Positions 10,197 through 19,967 of a DNA stretch of 64,000 nucleotides are shown piece by piece. Both the position numbers and the translations under genes were made by a program. The notes beneath the pieces were generated by a model that saw only the letters and a program-made list of their open reading frames with translations, was not told where the DNA came from and ran no database searches. Origin of the DNA: Branchipolynoe longqiensis (taxonomy: Eukaryota; Annelida; Polychaeta; Phyllodocida; Polynoidae); the NCBI GenBank assembly GCA_030323885.1, contig CM059197.1, positions 28,043,178 to 28,107,177 of the forward strand, given 5' to 3'. Position 1 is the stretch's first letter. Every line of letters begins with the position of its first letter.

Positions 10197-12563
10197 TAAA
10201 TCTACTAAGATAATTCAACAAAACAACCCGATTGGAGATGCGGCTTCATCCTTCTATCCCGCCGACAGGGTGCGTCCTTGGGGTGCTAATCTGCAAAGGT
10301 TGACAACCTTTGTTTCTGCGCATGCGCATCTAGATTGGCCTTATTGGGGCGCAGTGCATTCATTTATAGGAATCAATCCATGAGTCGGAGGAATCAATCC
10401 ATGAGTCGGAGATAGCTGGCAAGATTCAACGGATATAAAAAAAGAATGACAGCAATAATATAATTGTAGTGGTCCGCAAATGAGCTCCACCACCTTGTGG
10501 TGGCTGCAGGGAATATGTTGTCTACTGTCGCTGTTCTTCTGCATCAGGTGGTGGCATGCTAGCCAGTTGGCAGTTCTCTGTGCAGACGGCACATACTGCA
10601 TCAGGTAGGGGCAGACCCATACAGTGAGAGGTTACCTGTGACCTGGCTGGTATCGGGGCGGGTCACTTGGTCTTGTGACGCCGCGGTGGGTGGAGAGTAA
10701 GAATAAATGTGGGAAGTGTATGTTTATGTCTTATCGTCATACTTCCATCTGTGGCTGCAGAGCGTGACCAGGGAGGATCGGGGATGAACTAAGGGTGTGG
10801 TTGGGCTGCCAACTCACCGGGACGTGGCGGGGGGGGGGGGGGGTGGCGATGGGTGAAAGAAGCAGCAAATGCAGAATCTATGAAATTCTTTAACTTTGAG
10901 CAGCAATAAAGAGATGGCGGGATAGGAGAAGCAGGGAAAGGGTCGGAATAAGCAATCCTTAGGACCGACCCCCCAATATAACTACAGCAAAGTATTTGAT
11001 GATTGCTCATGTATTTTTTTACTCCATTCCTGGTGTTCGATCTGAAATTCTAGCAACTCAGGTGACCCGAATACGGCTGTCATTTCCGCGGAGTAAACTA
11101 TTAATATTTCATTTGTGCATCCATGTTTATGCCAAATTGTTATTTATTTCTTTTATTTTTTAATAAAATCTAAGTTTTGAACTGTGCATATCAGCAAATT
11201 CTAATGCAGCGGGCATTTGTTTTGATATATTATTAACCAATAGCTGACCCCGAATACCGTCAATTGGACTTATGGCCTTGAGAGCATCAATGCAGAGTAG
11301 CGCGGAGGAACACATACACTGGTCCCAGTGACATCATCACACCATATATGGAAGATCTGTAGCGAGGGACCAGTGTCATTGTTCCGCGACTTGGCTTGTG
11401 ATACTCTGCGGCGGGGCATCATTAAGGCATTAGGCCAACCGCTGTCGTCCATCCTGCTTGCTCTGTACCAAAGTTTGACAATCTATTTCCGTTTCCGTTT
11501 GCCGGATTTTGATTATTCTGTTATTCAACGCAAGTTTACAAATGGCAGTGCCCATAGAAGGCTATTTCCGTTTCCGGTTGCTGGATTTGGGTGATTTCAT
11601 GTTCCACCTCTATGAATATAGGTATTGTTTATGTATTTATATGTACAAGTCTTAGTCATTGGCCTCCCCGTGGGTGGGTCGGTATTATACAATTGTGACA
11701 AATGGGAGGTTTAAGTGTCACTCTTTGTTAGTGAGGGTGAACATAATTGAACCTGTATATTTATTAATATATTGTACCTAGTCGATTAAATACCCAGTTT
11801 CTATCGGTATGTATTGAATCCGTCGCATCCGTAAATTGATATGGCATATATCTGTGATTGTGGGATGGGGGAAGAGTGTAGAGTGGATGATATCTAAGGG
11901 TGTAAATATCATGCTAAATGCAAAATTATCGATGGTTTCTCCATCGCTGATTGTAAAATATTAATATTTACTAAGTTATGGGTATTTACTAAAGATATAG
12001 GTATTTCAAGATTGAAAGTTTTAAATATTCCATGGGCATCAGGAAGGGAGAAATTGATCTAACTGTTCTTGGAGCTAACACATTTCTGAAGCCCCTCCTC
12101 AATTACACCTATTCGCCAATGCTTATATAATTTGCTTTGAAATGTACACAGCACATTAATGTCCGGAAACAACTATTTTATATTTTGAAAATATGGCATT
12201 GTTAAACAGAAACCGCATTGACAATGTATGTATGCAACGGTTATTATTTTCGATAAATTATATTTGATCATTTCTCGGTGAAATTAAATTATCCACTCTA
12301 AGGGTGTCATTTTCAAATCGTATTTAATTGGAGTGAATCAAAGGAGTTGCCTTTACCAACATAATAACTAATAGACGATTTCCACCTCAACCCGCTCTCT
12401 GCTGACTCTGAACAAAGTGAAATGTTGTGGGTAGCTAACTGCCCACTGGGGGATGCTCTGTGGGAAAGGGTTTTGATAGAGGAGTGCCCACAATTAAGCA
12501 TTGCAAATTACTGATGGGAGTCGGGAAAGCTACCCCTTGCACCTCCCCTCAATAACTGCGGCC

Positions 12564-12565
<2 letters not shown>
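10197..12565. other. Long stretch without gene
   Basis: I find no gene here. There is a tandem pair of AATCAATCCATGAGTCGGAG (about 10371-10409), an 18-base G run near 10829, a TTTCCGTTTCCG-containing segment repeated about 77 bases apart (11486 and 11563), and a 24-base match (ATCTATGAAATTCTTTAACT and on) to 20325-20350. The 11000-12500 part is AT-rich. Confidence 0.4.

Positions 12566-12594
<29 letters not shown>
12566..12594. repeat. (AT)n microsatellite
   Basis: Pure AT dinucleotide run directly left of an M3 element. M3 copies in this window tend to lie next to ATAT sequence, which may mark the preferred target. Confidence 0.85.
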
Positions 12595-12597
<3 letters not shown>

Positions 12598-12598
12598 T

Positions 12599-12840
12599 GA
12601 GACCGTCTCAAAAAGTGCTAAGTAATATGGGACAAAACTTTGTCCATTGCAATGATCAACATACTATCTGCTTATGCATTTGCTCAGGATAAACTGATTT
12701 GTTTTTTACATGGTGTTTCATAATCGCAATAGAATATATATTGATTTGAAGCAAATGTCTTTGTGTTTTCAGTGTAACCGTTTCTGTGCTGTTTTGTTTG
12801 GACAAACAAGAAAAGAGTTATCACCTTTTCAGACAAGCTC
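12599..12840 (+). mobile_element. M3 MITE copy 2
   Basis: Same structure as 8602-8853. The right inner part differs (GGACAAACAAGAAAAGAG in place of the CAATCGTTACAATGG mirror), so this copy has lost part of its subterminal inverted repeat. Confidence 0.8.
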
Positions 12841-13085
12841 ATATATATATATGGGAGCTGGTTCGTTTTTTCCAAGGCATACTGTCGGGAAGCGGGGGGT
12901 GGGTGGTGCTGTGGCGACGTCTGCCCCTTCTGCCCACGACGGCTCAGCGCCACCCAGCGGCCAGTATATCGCCGGATTTACACCCAAATGAGGCATTATG
13001 GACGCCACTATAAACATCTTACCGTGAGGTGAGGCGCTTTACTCGCCAGGCTTGAGGCGGAAGTGGTATTGTTGGCTGATGCTTG

Positions 13086-13356
13086 GTTGGTTGTCAGAGT
13101 TTTACATCCTGGCAACATTGAAGGTCATATCAGGACGAGAACCGACTTATGACAGTGTGCACTCATGGTGACTTTATAGTGATGCCCCACTTGAAAATCA
13201 AGCCACAAGGACCATGATCTGATATCCCACTCAGTCACATTATCCTGACACTGAGCTAACCAGTCCTTGTCCCATCCTATTAATGCCAAGGCACTTGGCT
13301 AGAAAGCGACAAATATAACATTTTAAGTCATTGGTTTGACTCGATCAGGGTTTGAA
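13086..13356 (-). mobile_element. SINE-A, alpha head truncated in box B
   Basis: Minus-strand tail, body (ACTTTATAGTGATGCCCCAC), core (CACTCAGTCACATTATCCTG) and the start of box B, ending at GTTTGAACC. Confidence 0.85.
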
Positions 13357-13477
13357 CCAAACGCTAGAAAGTGATGAGTATCAATTTTATAAGTCAATGG
13401 TTTTTACTCAACCAGGAATCGAACTCCCGAGATCCAGTATGCGATGCCCGCGCTCTACCGATTCGGCTACCGCGCCC
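13357..13477 (-). mobile_element. SINE-A beta head fragment
   Basis: Complement reads GCCGAATCGGTAGAGCGCGG followed by a box B-like GAGTTCGATTCCTGG. It abuts the body end of the preceding copy, giving two heads in a row. It resembles a tRNA, but I cannot fold a proper acceptor stem, so I call it SINE head rather than tRNA gene. Confidence 0.7.
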
Positions 13478-13664
13478 AGTAAATTGTAGGCGTATGTGCG
13501 GGAGGGTAGCACTAGCTGGCAGCTACCTCAACTCACCCGGCTGCTTTCCCTCCGCCGCGCTCCCTGTGGCTTCTCGGCGAATCATCACCAAGTCCATCTG
13601 GCTCTGCACCCTTGTTCCACCAACACTCTCCCTCACTACCCAACACCATCTTTTCACATCGGTC

Positions 13665-13955
13665 TGGGATTCGAACCCAAGGGTTGGAACCATGGTAGAG
13701 TCAAACCAACGCCTTAAAACTTGATACTTGTCGCCTGCTAGCCAGGTGCTTGGCATTGTTCGGATAGCACAAGGACTGGTTGGCTCAGTGTCAGGATAAT
13801 GTGACTGAGTGGGATATTAGGTCATGGTGCTGGTGACCTGGCTTCCAAGTGGGGTAGCGCTGTCAAGTTGCCATGAGTATGCACTGTGACAAATCAGTAG
13901 CCGTCCTGATATGACCTGGGATTTTGCAAGGACGTAAAATTCCAACAAATAAACC
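13665..13955 (+). mobile_element. SINE-A, 5'-truncated
   Basis: Starts inside box B (GGGATTCGAACCC) and runs through an intact GATAATGTGACTGAGTGGGA core to the tail. Confidence 0.85.
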
Positions 13956-14087
13956 AAGCCGATCACTAATCCATAAGCTTGCCTACAATATGCTTAGCTC
14001 GTTAACATCAAGGCCATTCCACCAGCTTCAACACCAACCACAAACCACCAACACCAACCTCACATCATCAATACCAATCCAGGTGTT

Positions 14088-14330
14088 ATCTGTGGCGGAG
14101 TGGTTAGAGTGTCTGACTTTTTTCTAGGTCAGACTCCTAATCTGAAGTTCAGGGGTTCGATTCCCGGTGCCCTCCCCACCTCTGCCAATTTGGATTTCCA
14201 CTGTTGTGTATGACTTACAGCGCCATCATAGGCCAGTTGCTCTCATACCATGTCGATGTGGTGTGGGAGGTTAAAAATCCCTTGGGTCAGTAAAGTGTAG
14301 GCTGACGCTTTCTGTTGAAAAACTGTCTAA
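14088..14330 (+). mobile_element. Second tRNA-derived SINE-like element
   Basis: TGGCGGAGTGGTTAGAG (box A-like) and GGGGTTCGATTCCC (box B) lie about 50 bases apart. A non-tRNA body follows with ACCATGTCGATGTGGTGTGG and GGTTAAAAATCCCTTGGGTC. The acceptor arm cannot pair, so it is tRNA-derived rather than a tRNA gene. Only one copy is in the window, so family membership is inferred. Confidence 0.55.
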
Positions 14331-14655
14331 TGGTGAAAATAAGTCTATTCAGACTTATCCATGGCAGGCAGTATGAATCTTCAAATCTTCAAGAAAAAAA
14401 GAATCCCATACTAGCAGTATCTACTGCAGCTCGTCTTCCGCACGCACTTGCTACCAACACCAACGAGATACCGCCAGTTATCTCGGTAACACATATTCCC
14501 TATTTGAAAGTGAGCATTGTGACAGTTGGCTCCCGGTGTAGAGGAGGCAAGGAGGAGAGAATGCCCGTTCCACAGTGAATAACATGGAACTTACTGGGCT
14601 GCCGTTATTTATATCCACATAATAAATTATATAGTACATACAATATATATATATA

Positions 14656-14725
14656 TTTTACCTCGGTAAACAGCCTCAGGCTAGCCTCAGGCTAGGGAGA
14701 GGTAAGCACGTCCGGTACCAGCAAT
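14656..14725 (+). repeat. DIRS left terminal repeat
   Basis: Bases 14656-14700 are complementary to the first third of the internal region; 14692-14725 form the exact inverted core shared with the right end. It contains a tandem CAGCCTCAGG/CTAGCCTCAGG duplication. Confidence 0.9.
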
Positions 14726-14858
14726 TAGCATATACAACTCACGACTGGATAACGTGTCGTTGGGTTGCTCCGGCAAAATTAGTCTACATACAAGCAAATA
14801 CGCAGTAAGTATAATAAAAACTGTGGTTAGCTTAATTATGATGCATTAGAGCATCAAT

Positions 14859-14999
14859 ATGGAAAGTTTAGACTTTCGTTGGTCCAATTTGGACGAGTTA
14901 TTTGGTTATAAACAACCAAGGATAGAACACTCGAGTGGGTTTCGCGAAGGAACCAAACCGGTCATTAGCGGTTATGTCAACACCCGGGTCACCGTGTGA
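14859..14999 (+). CDS. Small leader ORF in DIRS (46 aa, doubtful)
   Basis: An ATG-initiated 46-codon frame lies in the leader between the left terminus and the Gag-like ORF. Its composition looks protein-like (MESLDFRWSNLDELFGYKQP at the start), but I recognise no domain. It could be a short upstream ORF affecting translation of the main ORF, or chance. Confidence 0.2.
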   Translation: MESLDFRWSNLDELFGYKQPRIEHSSGFREGTKPVISGYVNTRVTV

Positions 15000-15410
15000 C
15001 TATGGGTAGAGATGTGGGTTTCGCCCTATCTCATGTGGAAATTCTCTCGTACTCTAATAGAGGGTAATGTTGGAGATGCTCCTGGGTTTCTTTTATAGAC
15101 TCCCCTAGACAAAACTTTTTCAGGCGTTTCTCCGAGTTTCGTAGCATTTTCTCCAACTTGTTGACGTAGTAGTCACAGGTGGGAGAAGTGTGCGGAACAG
15201 AGGGATGGGCGGGCCGATACACTGGTCCCGACCCCGCGTAAGGTTTGGGCTTGACCCACAACCCACGCACAAATTTAGCTTATTACGCCTGTGTTATAAC
15301 GGTATAAACACGTTCTTTAACACCAATAGATGTCCAAATGAGTTCGAAACAACCATATTGTGACATATATATATACCGGGACTGATCAAAAATGTTTGTT
15401 TCAGTTCCCG

Positions 15411-16766
15411 ATGGCCACGAAGCGGAGTAAGCGCGGTGCAGCAGCAGCCGAGGGGCGTGTTCCGAGTGGAGTGGACGAGGAGTACGACTCCTCACCCGTG
15501 TTGTCGGCAGGGCCGTCGACACAGCCCCGGGCGCATATCCTCTCCGACCCGGACGAGGACGCAGTGCTTGATGTGCCTGCGCCTCCAGATTGGGAGGCTC
15601 GCTTTGCAAGATTGGAAAGCCACATCTTGACTGCCAAATCGCCTGTGTCTCGGAAGCGGCGTAGGCCGAGTGTCCAAGAGGATTCATTTGAGGATTTCTT
15701 GGACACAGACTCAGCGGTGGAGCTTAAGGCTCCTCCTCCTTCTCCTAAACGGAGGAAGAAGAAGAAACAGGTGATTTCTTCGGGTGATGAATTCACCAAG
15801 GAGCAGGCAGAGTCTGGTTTGCGCAAAAAGCGGAAGACTAAGTCCAAAAAGAAGAAGAGGAAGAGGAAATATTCTTCTTCTGAGTCGTCCACTGAGTCTA
15901 CTTCTACGGAATCAGACTCAGACACCGTATATGAAGGGGTCTATGCGGACATTGGCACTAAAGTGGCTAAGAAGGTGGAGAAGCCAAAGGCTAAGCGGGT
16001 TAAAACCACTACGCTTATGCGCGAGACCGTGAATGGTCATTTTCGCACGTTCAAACCGGCGGAGGTTATCTCCAAGTTAGGAGATGAGTTAACAGGCATA
16101 AAGGGTGTTCCCAACTCCATCATTAAAGAGATGGATCGGGATGTCAATATGACGGATGACCGTAAGAAGTTTGAGGATGTGTTGCACACAGTGCATAAGG
16201 CAGTGTTGGCTACCCTAACAGCTATTGTTCCTGTGGCTAATAGGATGCAGAGTGAAAATAAGTTCTCGTCTTTGGCTAAGACAATGGACAAAGGCATTGC
16301 AGTACTAGCGGCGGCAGGTAATTACCTGTTGTTTCGAAGATATGAAAATGTCTTCAAGTCAGTTTGCACAGATGCTGGCAAAGAAGTGGCTCGCTCTAAG
16401 AAGGTTACCGATAATGAGGGGAAGGAGTTTACGCTCTATCTTGCTCCAGAGCCGATTAAAGGGAAACCTTTAGATAATACCAAGATGTTTGGCGGTCAAC
16501 TACAATACCTCTATAAAGAGGTAGAGACTGCAGCCAAGAGTGGCAAAAACATGGATGGCAAGAAGAAACAGGAAGTTCCTCGTTTCAAAAAGTCACGAGG
16601 GGATTTTCGTCCACGACGGTTCACCAGAGGAACCAGACCGAGTTCAAACTTCGGTCAAGGGTTTCGGGGCCGGGGCGCTCGCCCAGGCTGGACCGACAAC
16701 ACCGCACGGCCAATAGGTCGAGGGTTCAACTCGTCGAGACCTTTCCCCAGGGGCGGGTCCAAGTAG
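15411..16766 (+). CDS. DIRS ORF1, Gag-like basic protein (451 aa)
   Basis: I chose the ATG at 15411 (MATKRSKRG); an in-frame GTG at 15360 also exists but is an unlikely eukaryotic start. The protein opens with an acidic, proline-rich region. Two lysine/arginine-rich blocks follow (around residues 105-115 and 135-150, nuclear-localisation-like), then a serine/glutamate tract, a helical middle that is probably the assembly domain, and an RG-rich tail (RGFRGRGARPG) suited to nucleic acid binding. No zinc knuckle is seen, which is normal for DIRS Gag-like proteins. The frame is uninterrupted. Role inferred from position and composition: packaging of element RNA. Confidence 0.8.
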   Translation: MATKRSKRGAAAAEGRVPSGVDEEYDSSPVLSAGPSTQPRAHILSDPDEDAVLDVPAPPDWEARFARLESHILTAKSPVSRKRRRPSVQEDSFEDFLDTDSAVELKAPPPSPKRRKKKKQVISSGDEFTKEQAESGLRKKRKTKSKKKKRKRKYSSSESSTESTSTESDSDTVYEGVYADIGTKVAKKVEKPKAKRVKTTTLMRETVNGHFRTFKPAEVISKLGDELTGIKGVPNSIIKEMDRDVNMTDDRKKFEDVLHTVHKAVLATLTAIVPVANRMQSENKFSSLAKTMDKGIAVLAAAGNYLLFRRYENVFKSVCTDAGKEVARSKKVTDNEGKEFTLYLAPEPIKGKPLDNTKMFGGQLQYLYKEVETAAKSGKNMDGKKKQEVPRFKKSRGDFRPRRFTRGTRPSSNFGQGFRGRGARPGWTDNTARPIGRGFNSSRPFPRGGSK

Positions 16767-16831
16767 AGGTCCAAACACAAACTTTACAAGTCCCTGCAGC
16801 CTCTAAAAACACACAAACTGTAAGCAACTTT

Positions 16832-17299
16832 GTGGCTGGTAATATTAGTAATCATATTTCTGAGTGGCACAAAATTACTAGTGACCAAGAAATTATAGAA
16901 ATAGTTAGGGGTGTTCAAATTCCTTTTACACAAATTCCTGTACAAAGTATAATACCTTTTCCATATAACATTCAACCAGTTGAACGAGACGCACTAACTA
17001 AACAGGTACATAAATTCTTTGAGAAAGGAATTATACAAAAAGTGACACACTGTTCAGGACAGTTTATTTCAAACATTTTCTCGAGACCGAAGCCTAATGG
17101 TGATGTTCGAATGATCCTGGATTTAACAATCCTTAATAAAAGGGTGGAATATCGACATTTTAAAATGTTCTCTCTAGATACGGCACGGGATCTGATTACA
17201 CCAGATGCGTGGATGGCTAGTGTTGATTTACAGGATGCATATTATACGCTTCCCATAATGGAACAATACCGAAAAATTTCTTCGATTTATTTGGGATAA
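16832..17299 (+). CDS. DIRS reverse transcriptase, N-terminal part (frame 1 of 3)
   Basis: Encodes the fingers and first palm motifs, including QKVTHCSGQFISNIFSRPKP, MILDLTILNKR and the ASVDLQDAYYTLPI block, where the D of VDLQDAY is a catalytic carboxylate. The first codon at 16832 is GTG and has no special claim. The frame is open upstream at least to about 16700, overlapping the end of ORF1 in the -1 frame, so translation by frameshift or reinitiation is plausible. The frame ends prematurely after a five-A run at 17272-17276; similarity continues in the next frame. Confidence 0.85.
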   Translation: MAGNISNHISEWHKITSDQEIIEIVRGVQIPFTQIPVQSIIPFPYNIQPVERDALTKQVHKFFEKGIIQKVTHCSGQFISNIFSRPKPNGDVRMILDLTILNKRVEYRHFKMFSLDTARDLITPDAWMASVDLQDAYYTLPIMEQYRKISSIYLG

Positions 17300-18440
17300 C
17301 CAACTCTATGAGTTTACCTGTATGCCGAATGGCTTAGCTTGTGCGCCACGTTTATTTACTAAATTGCTTAAACCTGTTTTCTCGGTAATGGCGAGGAAGG
17401 GTCATATAATGTTTCCATACATAGATGATTCTTTTATTATAGCATCAACACAAATTGGTTGTGTGAATGCAGTTTTGGATTTATGTGCATTACTCACTAA
17501 ATTGGGGTTTTATGTACATCAACAAAAGTCAGTGTTTAAACCAACAAAACAACTTAAATGTTTAGGGTTTATTCTGGATACACAGTCCCTTACAGTGTCG
17601 ATAACAGAACAAAAACTAATTAAGTTTATGACTATAGCGACTCAGCTTATTAAGTTATCAAAGCCAAAAATTAGACAGGTTGCTGTTCTTATTGGCATAA
17701 TGACCTCATATGCACCTGCTGTGTTATATGGGAAGGCCCATATTAAGTTGCTAGAAATAGATAAAAATTTAGCGTTAACACGAACTAAAGGCAATTTTGA
17801 GCGAAAGATGTTTATTTCGCAAGAAGGGTTACAGGATATTGGATGGTGGATGCAACATATAGCAAGTTCACCAAATCCAATCCGCATGGCGGAACCTAAT
17901 ACAGTAATTACTACTGATGCTTCGTTAGAAGGTTGGGGAGCTCATCGAGATGGGGTCACAACAGGAGGTAGATGGCTTGATGATGAAAAATCAGACTATA
18001 TTAATGCACTAGAATTGCGTGCTATTTATCTGGGCTTACGTAGTTTAGTAAAGATAAATAAATCACAGGTTAGAATACTAACTGATAATACTACTGCCAT
18101 GGCATATATTCGTAACATGGGTGGAACCAAATCAAAGTCTTGCAATCAGTTATCTAAACTGATTTGGAACTGGGCACAGGCTCAACAAGTCTGGCTGACT
18201 GTAGCGCATATTCCAGGGTCACAAAATACACTTGCAGATTATAAAAGTAGAAATTTCCATGACCATTTAGAGAAGTCTCTCTCTACACATTTGTTTAACT
18301 TCGTTTGTGAAAAATGGGGTACACCTGAAGTTGACCTATTTGCATCACGAAATAATAACAAGTTACCCTGTTATGTTTCTTGGCATCCTGAACCGGATGC
18401 TTGGAAAGTAGATGCGTTTGCTATTACCTGGGGAAAATAA
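17277..18440 (+). CDS. DIRS reverse transcriptase (YIDD) and RNase H (frame 2 of 3)
   Basis: Continues the polymerase after the shift. MPNGLACAPRLFTKLL is the primer-proximal palm motif, and YIDD at 17418-17429 supplies the catalytic aspartates. RNase H follows with all four acidic residues in place: D of TTDAS (17916), E of ALELRA (18012), D of LTDNT (18084) and D of NTLADYKSR (18237), preceded by the HIPGSQN signature. The C-terminal PEVDLFASR block is typical of DIRS/Ngaro polymerases. The frame stops at 18440 after a four-G run (18430-18433), where a second shift occurs. There is no ATG-based reason to place a start; it is one protein with its neighbours. Confidence 0.9.
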   Translation, partial: FLRFIWDNQLYEFTCMPNGLACAPRLFTKLLKPVFSVMARKGHIMFPYIDDSFIIASTQIGCVNAVLDLCALLTKLGFYVHQQKSVFKPTKQLKCLGFILDTQSLTVSITEQKLIKFMTIATQLIKLSKPKIRQVAVLIGIMTSYAPAVLYGKAHIKLLEIDKNLALTRTKGNFERKMFISQEGLQDIGWWMQHIASSPNPIRMAEPNTVITTDASLEGWGAHRDGVTTGGRWLDDEKSDYINALELRAIYLGLRSLVKINKSQVRILTDNTTAMAYIRNMGGTKSKSCNQLSKLIWNWAQAQQVWLTVAHIPGSQNTLADYKSRNFHDHLEKSLSTHLFNFVCEKWGTPEVDLFASRNNNKLPCYVSWHPEPDAWKVDAFAITWGK

Positions 18441-18684
18441 TTATTTTTATATTTTCCCACCATTTAGCATTATCAGCCGAGTAGTGAGAAAAATCGGCTT
18501 GGAAGGGACACATGCGATACTGGTGGTGCCCGATTGGGACACGCAACCTTGGCTGCCAGCAGTTTCACAACTGGCAAAAGATCGTATACGATTCCCAAGA
18601 AAACTCGGGAATCTGACGCACCACGGACCGCTAGTGGTTCACGGCGACGTGTCAACGACGCCCCTATTGGCATTCCTTTTCTAA
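18433..18684 (+). CDS. DIRS polymerase C-terminal piece (frame 3 of 3)
   Basis: After the G run, similarity to DIRS polymerase C-termini continues in a third frame: IFPPFSIISRVVRKI and ILVVPDWDTQPWLPAV are the expected trailing motifs. It overlaps the start of the recombinase frame by about 150 bases, a usual arrangement in compact DIRS elements. Confidence 0.75.
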   Translation, partial: ENNYFYIFPPFSIISRVVRKIGLEGTHAILVVPDWDTQPWLPAVSQLAKDRIRFPRKLGNLTHHGPLVVHGDVSTTPLLAFLF

Positions 18685-19643
18685 GGAAGCAGCTACAGCA
18701 ATTTGGATTGGACAGAATTACTGAGGATAGGATAGTATCGGATGCCTGGAGGCCAGGAACTGTCAAAATGTATACAACCTATTTAAAGAAATGGGGTGTA
18801 CATTGTTTGTTAATGAAAGTTAAGCCAACAAATCCAAAGATTTCACAAGTAGCTCGGTTTCTTCGTTCTCTAGAGGATGAAGGACTTTCCTTTGGATCGA
18901 TTAATGCGGCGAGGTGTGCGTTATCAATTATATTACCTAGAATTGATGGCGAAACAGTTGGAAAACATCATGTTATTTGTTATTTACTTCGTTCAATTTA
19001 TCAAAGGAATCCTCCAAAACCAAAGTATAGTCGGTTTTGGGATGTTTCTATAGTATTTAAGTTGTTTCAGGCTTGGCCTCACAACTCGTGGTTAGATATA
19101 AAACAGTTAGGTTTTAAGGTCGCGGTCCTGTTATTGTTAGTAACCGGACACAGAGGACAGACGATTGTTGCTTTATCCTTAACTGGATTAGAAATAGACA
19201 AGCAACAAGCTACGTTTGATTTAGAAAAATTGCTTAAATCGAACACGTTAGGTGACCCTTTATCAACGGTTCACTTAGACTGTTTTCCGAATGATCGGAA
19301 ATTATGTGTTGTGTCGGCCATACGGGCTTATATATACAAGACAAAGGATTTACGTGCATCACAACAACTATTAGTGAGCTTTATAAAGCCACATAAGGCG
19401 ATTTCACGAGACACACTTGCCAGATGGACAATTACGGTGTTGAAATTGGCTGGAGTGGATACGAGTAAATACTCTTCCCACTCAACTAGAGGAGCCATGG
19501 TCTCCAAGGCACGGGTGCTTGGTATTTCTGTGAAAAGAATACTAGCGCATGCAGGCTGGAAGACGGCTAAGTCGTTTGCAAAACATTATAATAAACGACT
19601 AGAAAAGCCTACCGGCGTTGCAAAGCGTCTTCTCGCCAACTAA
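18534..19643 (+). CDS. DIRS tyrosine recombinase (about 369 aa)
   Basis: Integrates the circular DNA intermediate. Numbering from the frame's first codon (a TTG at 18534, not a convincing start; the first ATG is at 18768, inside the conserved core domain): core-binding region AWRPGTVKMYTTYLKKWG, catalytic Arg207 in VTGHRGQTI (19152), His316 and Arg319 in HSTRGA (19479, 19488), HAGWK at 339-343, and nucleophile Tyr352 in AKHYNKR (19587). All catalytic residues are present and the frame is intact. Because the best start lies upstream of 18768 with no ATG, the protein may be made by reinitiation, frameshifting or from a spliced RNA. Confidence 0.92.
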   Translation: MGHATLAASSFTTGKRSYTIPKKTRESDAPRTASGSRRRVNDAPIGIPFLRKQLQQFGLDRITEDRIVSDAWRPGTVKMYTTYLKKWGVHCLLMKVKPTNPKISQVARFLRSLEDEGLSFGSINAARCALSIILPRIDGETVGKHHVICYLLRSIYQRNPPKPKYSRFWDVSIVFKLFQAWPHNSWLDIKQLGFKVAVLLLLVTGHRGQTIVALSLTGLEIDKQQATFDLEKLLKSNTLGDPLSTVHLDCFPNDRKLCVVSAIRAYIYKTKDLRASQQLLVSFIKPHKAISRDTLARWTITVLKLAGVDTSKYSSHSTRGAMVSKARVLGISVKRILAHAGWKTAKSFAKHYNKRLEKPTGVAKRLLAN

Positions 19644-19726
19644 CAAGAATAGGTGAGAACAAAAATTTAGAATGTTATAATAATAAGAAAGAATGATATT
19701 AAGGATAAAAATGAATTATGTAAAGG

Positions 19727-19861
19727 TCTCCCTAGCCTGAGGCTAGCCTGAGGCTGTTTACCGAGGTAAAATAGTATAGTTATACGAGTCTTACCTTGGT
19801 ACAGATGATGGATAACTGTTGTTTTACCGAGGTATAAGCCTCGGATAGATGTGGGCTAGGG
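19727..19861 (+). repeat. DIRS internal complementary region
   Basis: 135 bases. The first 45 (19727-19771) are the exact complement of the left end and the next 90 (19772-19861) the exact complement of the right end (19996-20085). In the DIRS model this acts as the template that splices the two termini together when the circle is made. Confidence 0.92.
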
Positions 19862-19967
19862 CCCTCCCGCCACACCCTGCCACATCTATTCCGTTGGTGT
19901 ACCTTTTCGGTAAAGTAATAGTATCCATTGTTTGAAAGTCATTTTTATCCTCAATAAGTAGGTTAAG

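Noticed and set aside
12710..12991. Similar short frames at 12710 and 25228 as a conserved small protein
   Set aside because: They are translations of M3 MITE copies; similarity follows the DNA repeat, and the frames differ in where they stop.
13405..13477. tRNA-gene-like sequence
   Set aside because: Box A and box B are present but no 7-bp acceptor stem forms, and the segment is recognisably a SINE-A beta head.
14088..14176. Possible tRNA-Leu/Ser-like gene
   Set aside because: The T-stem has mismatches, the acceptor arm does not pair, and a SINE-like body follows.
15401..15925. A 174-codon minus-strand frame opposite DIRS ORF1
   Set aside because: Shadow of the Gag-like ORF; its acidic and phenylalanine/leucine runs mirror the lysine- and serine-rich codons on the plus strand.
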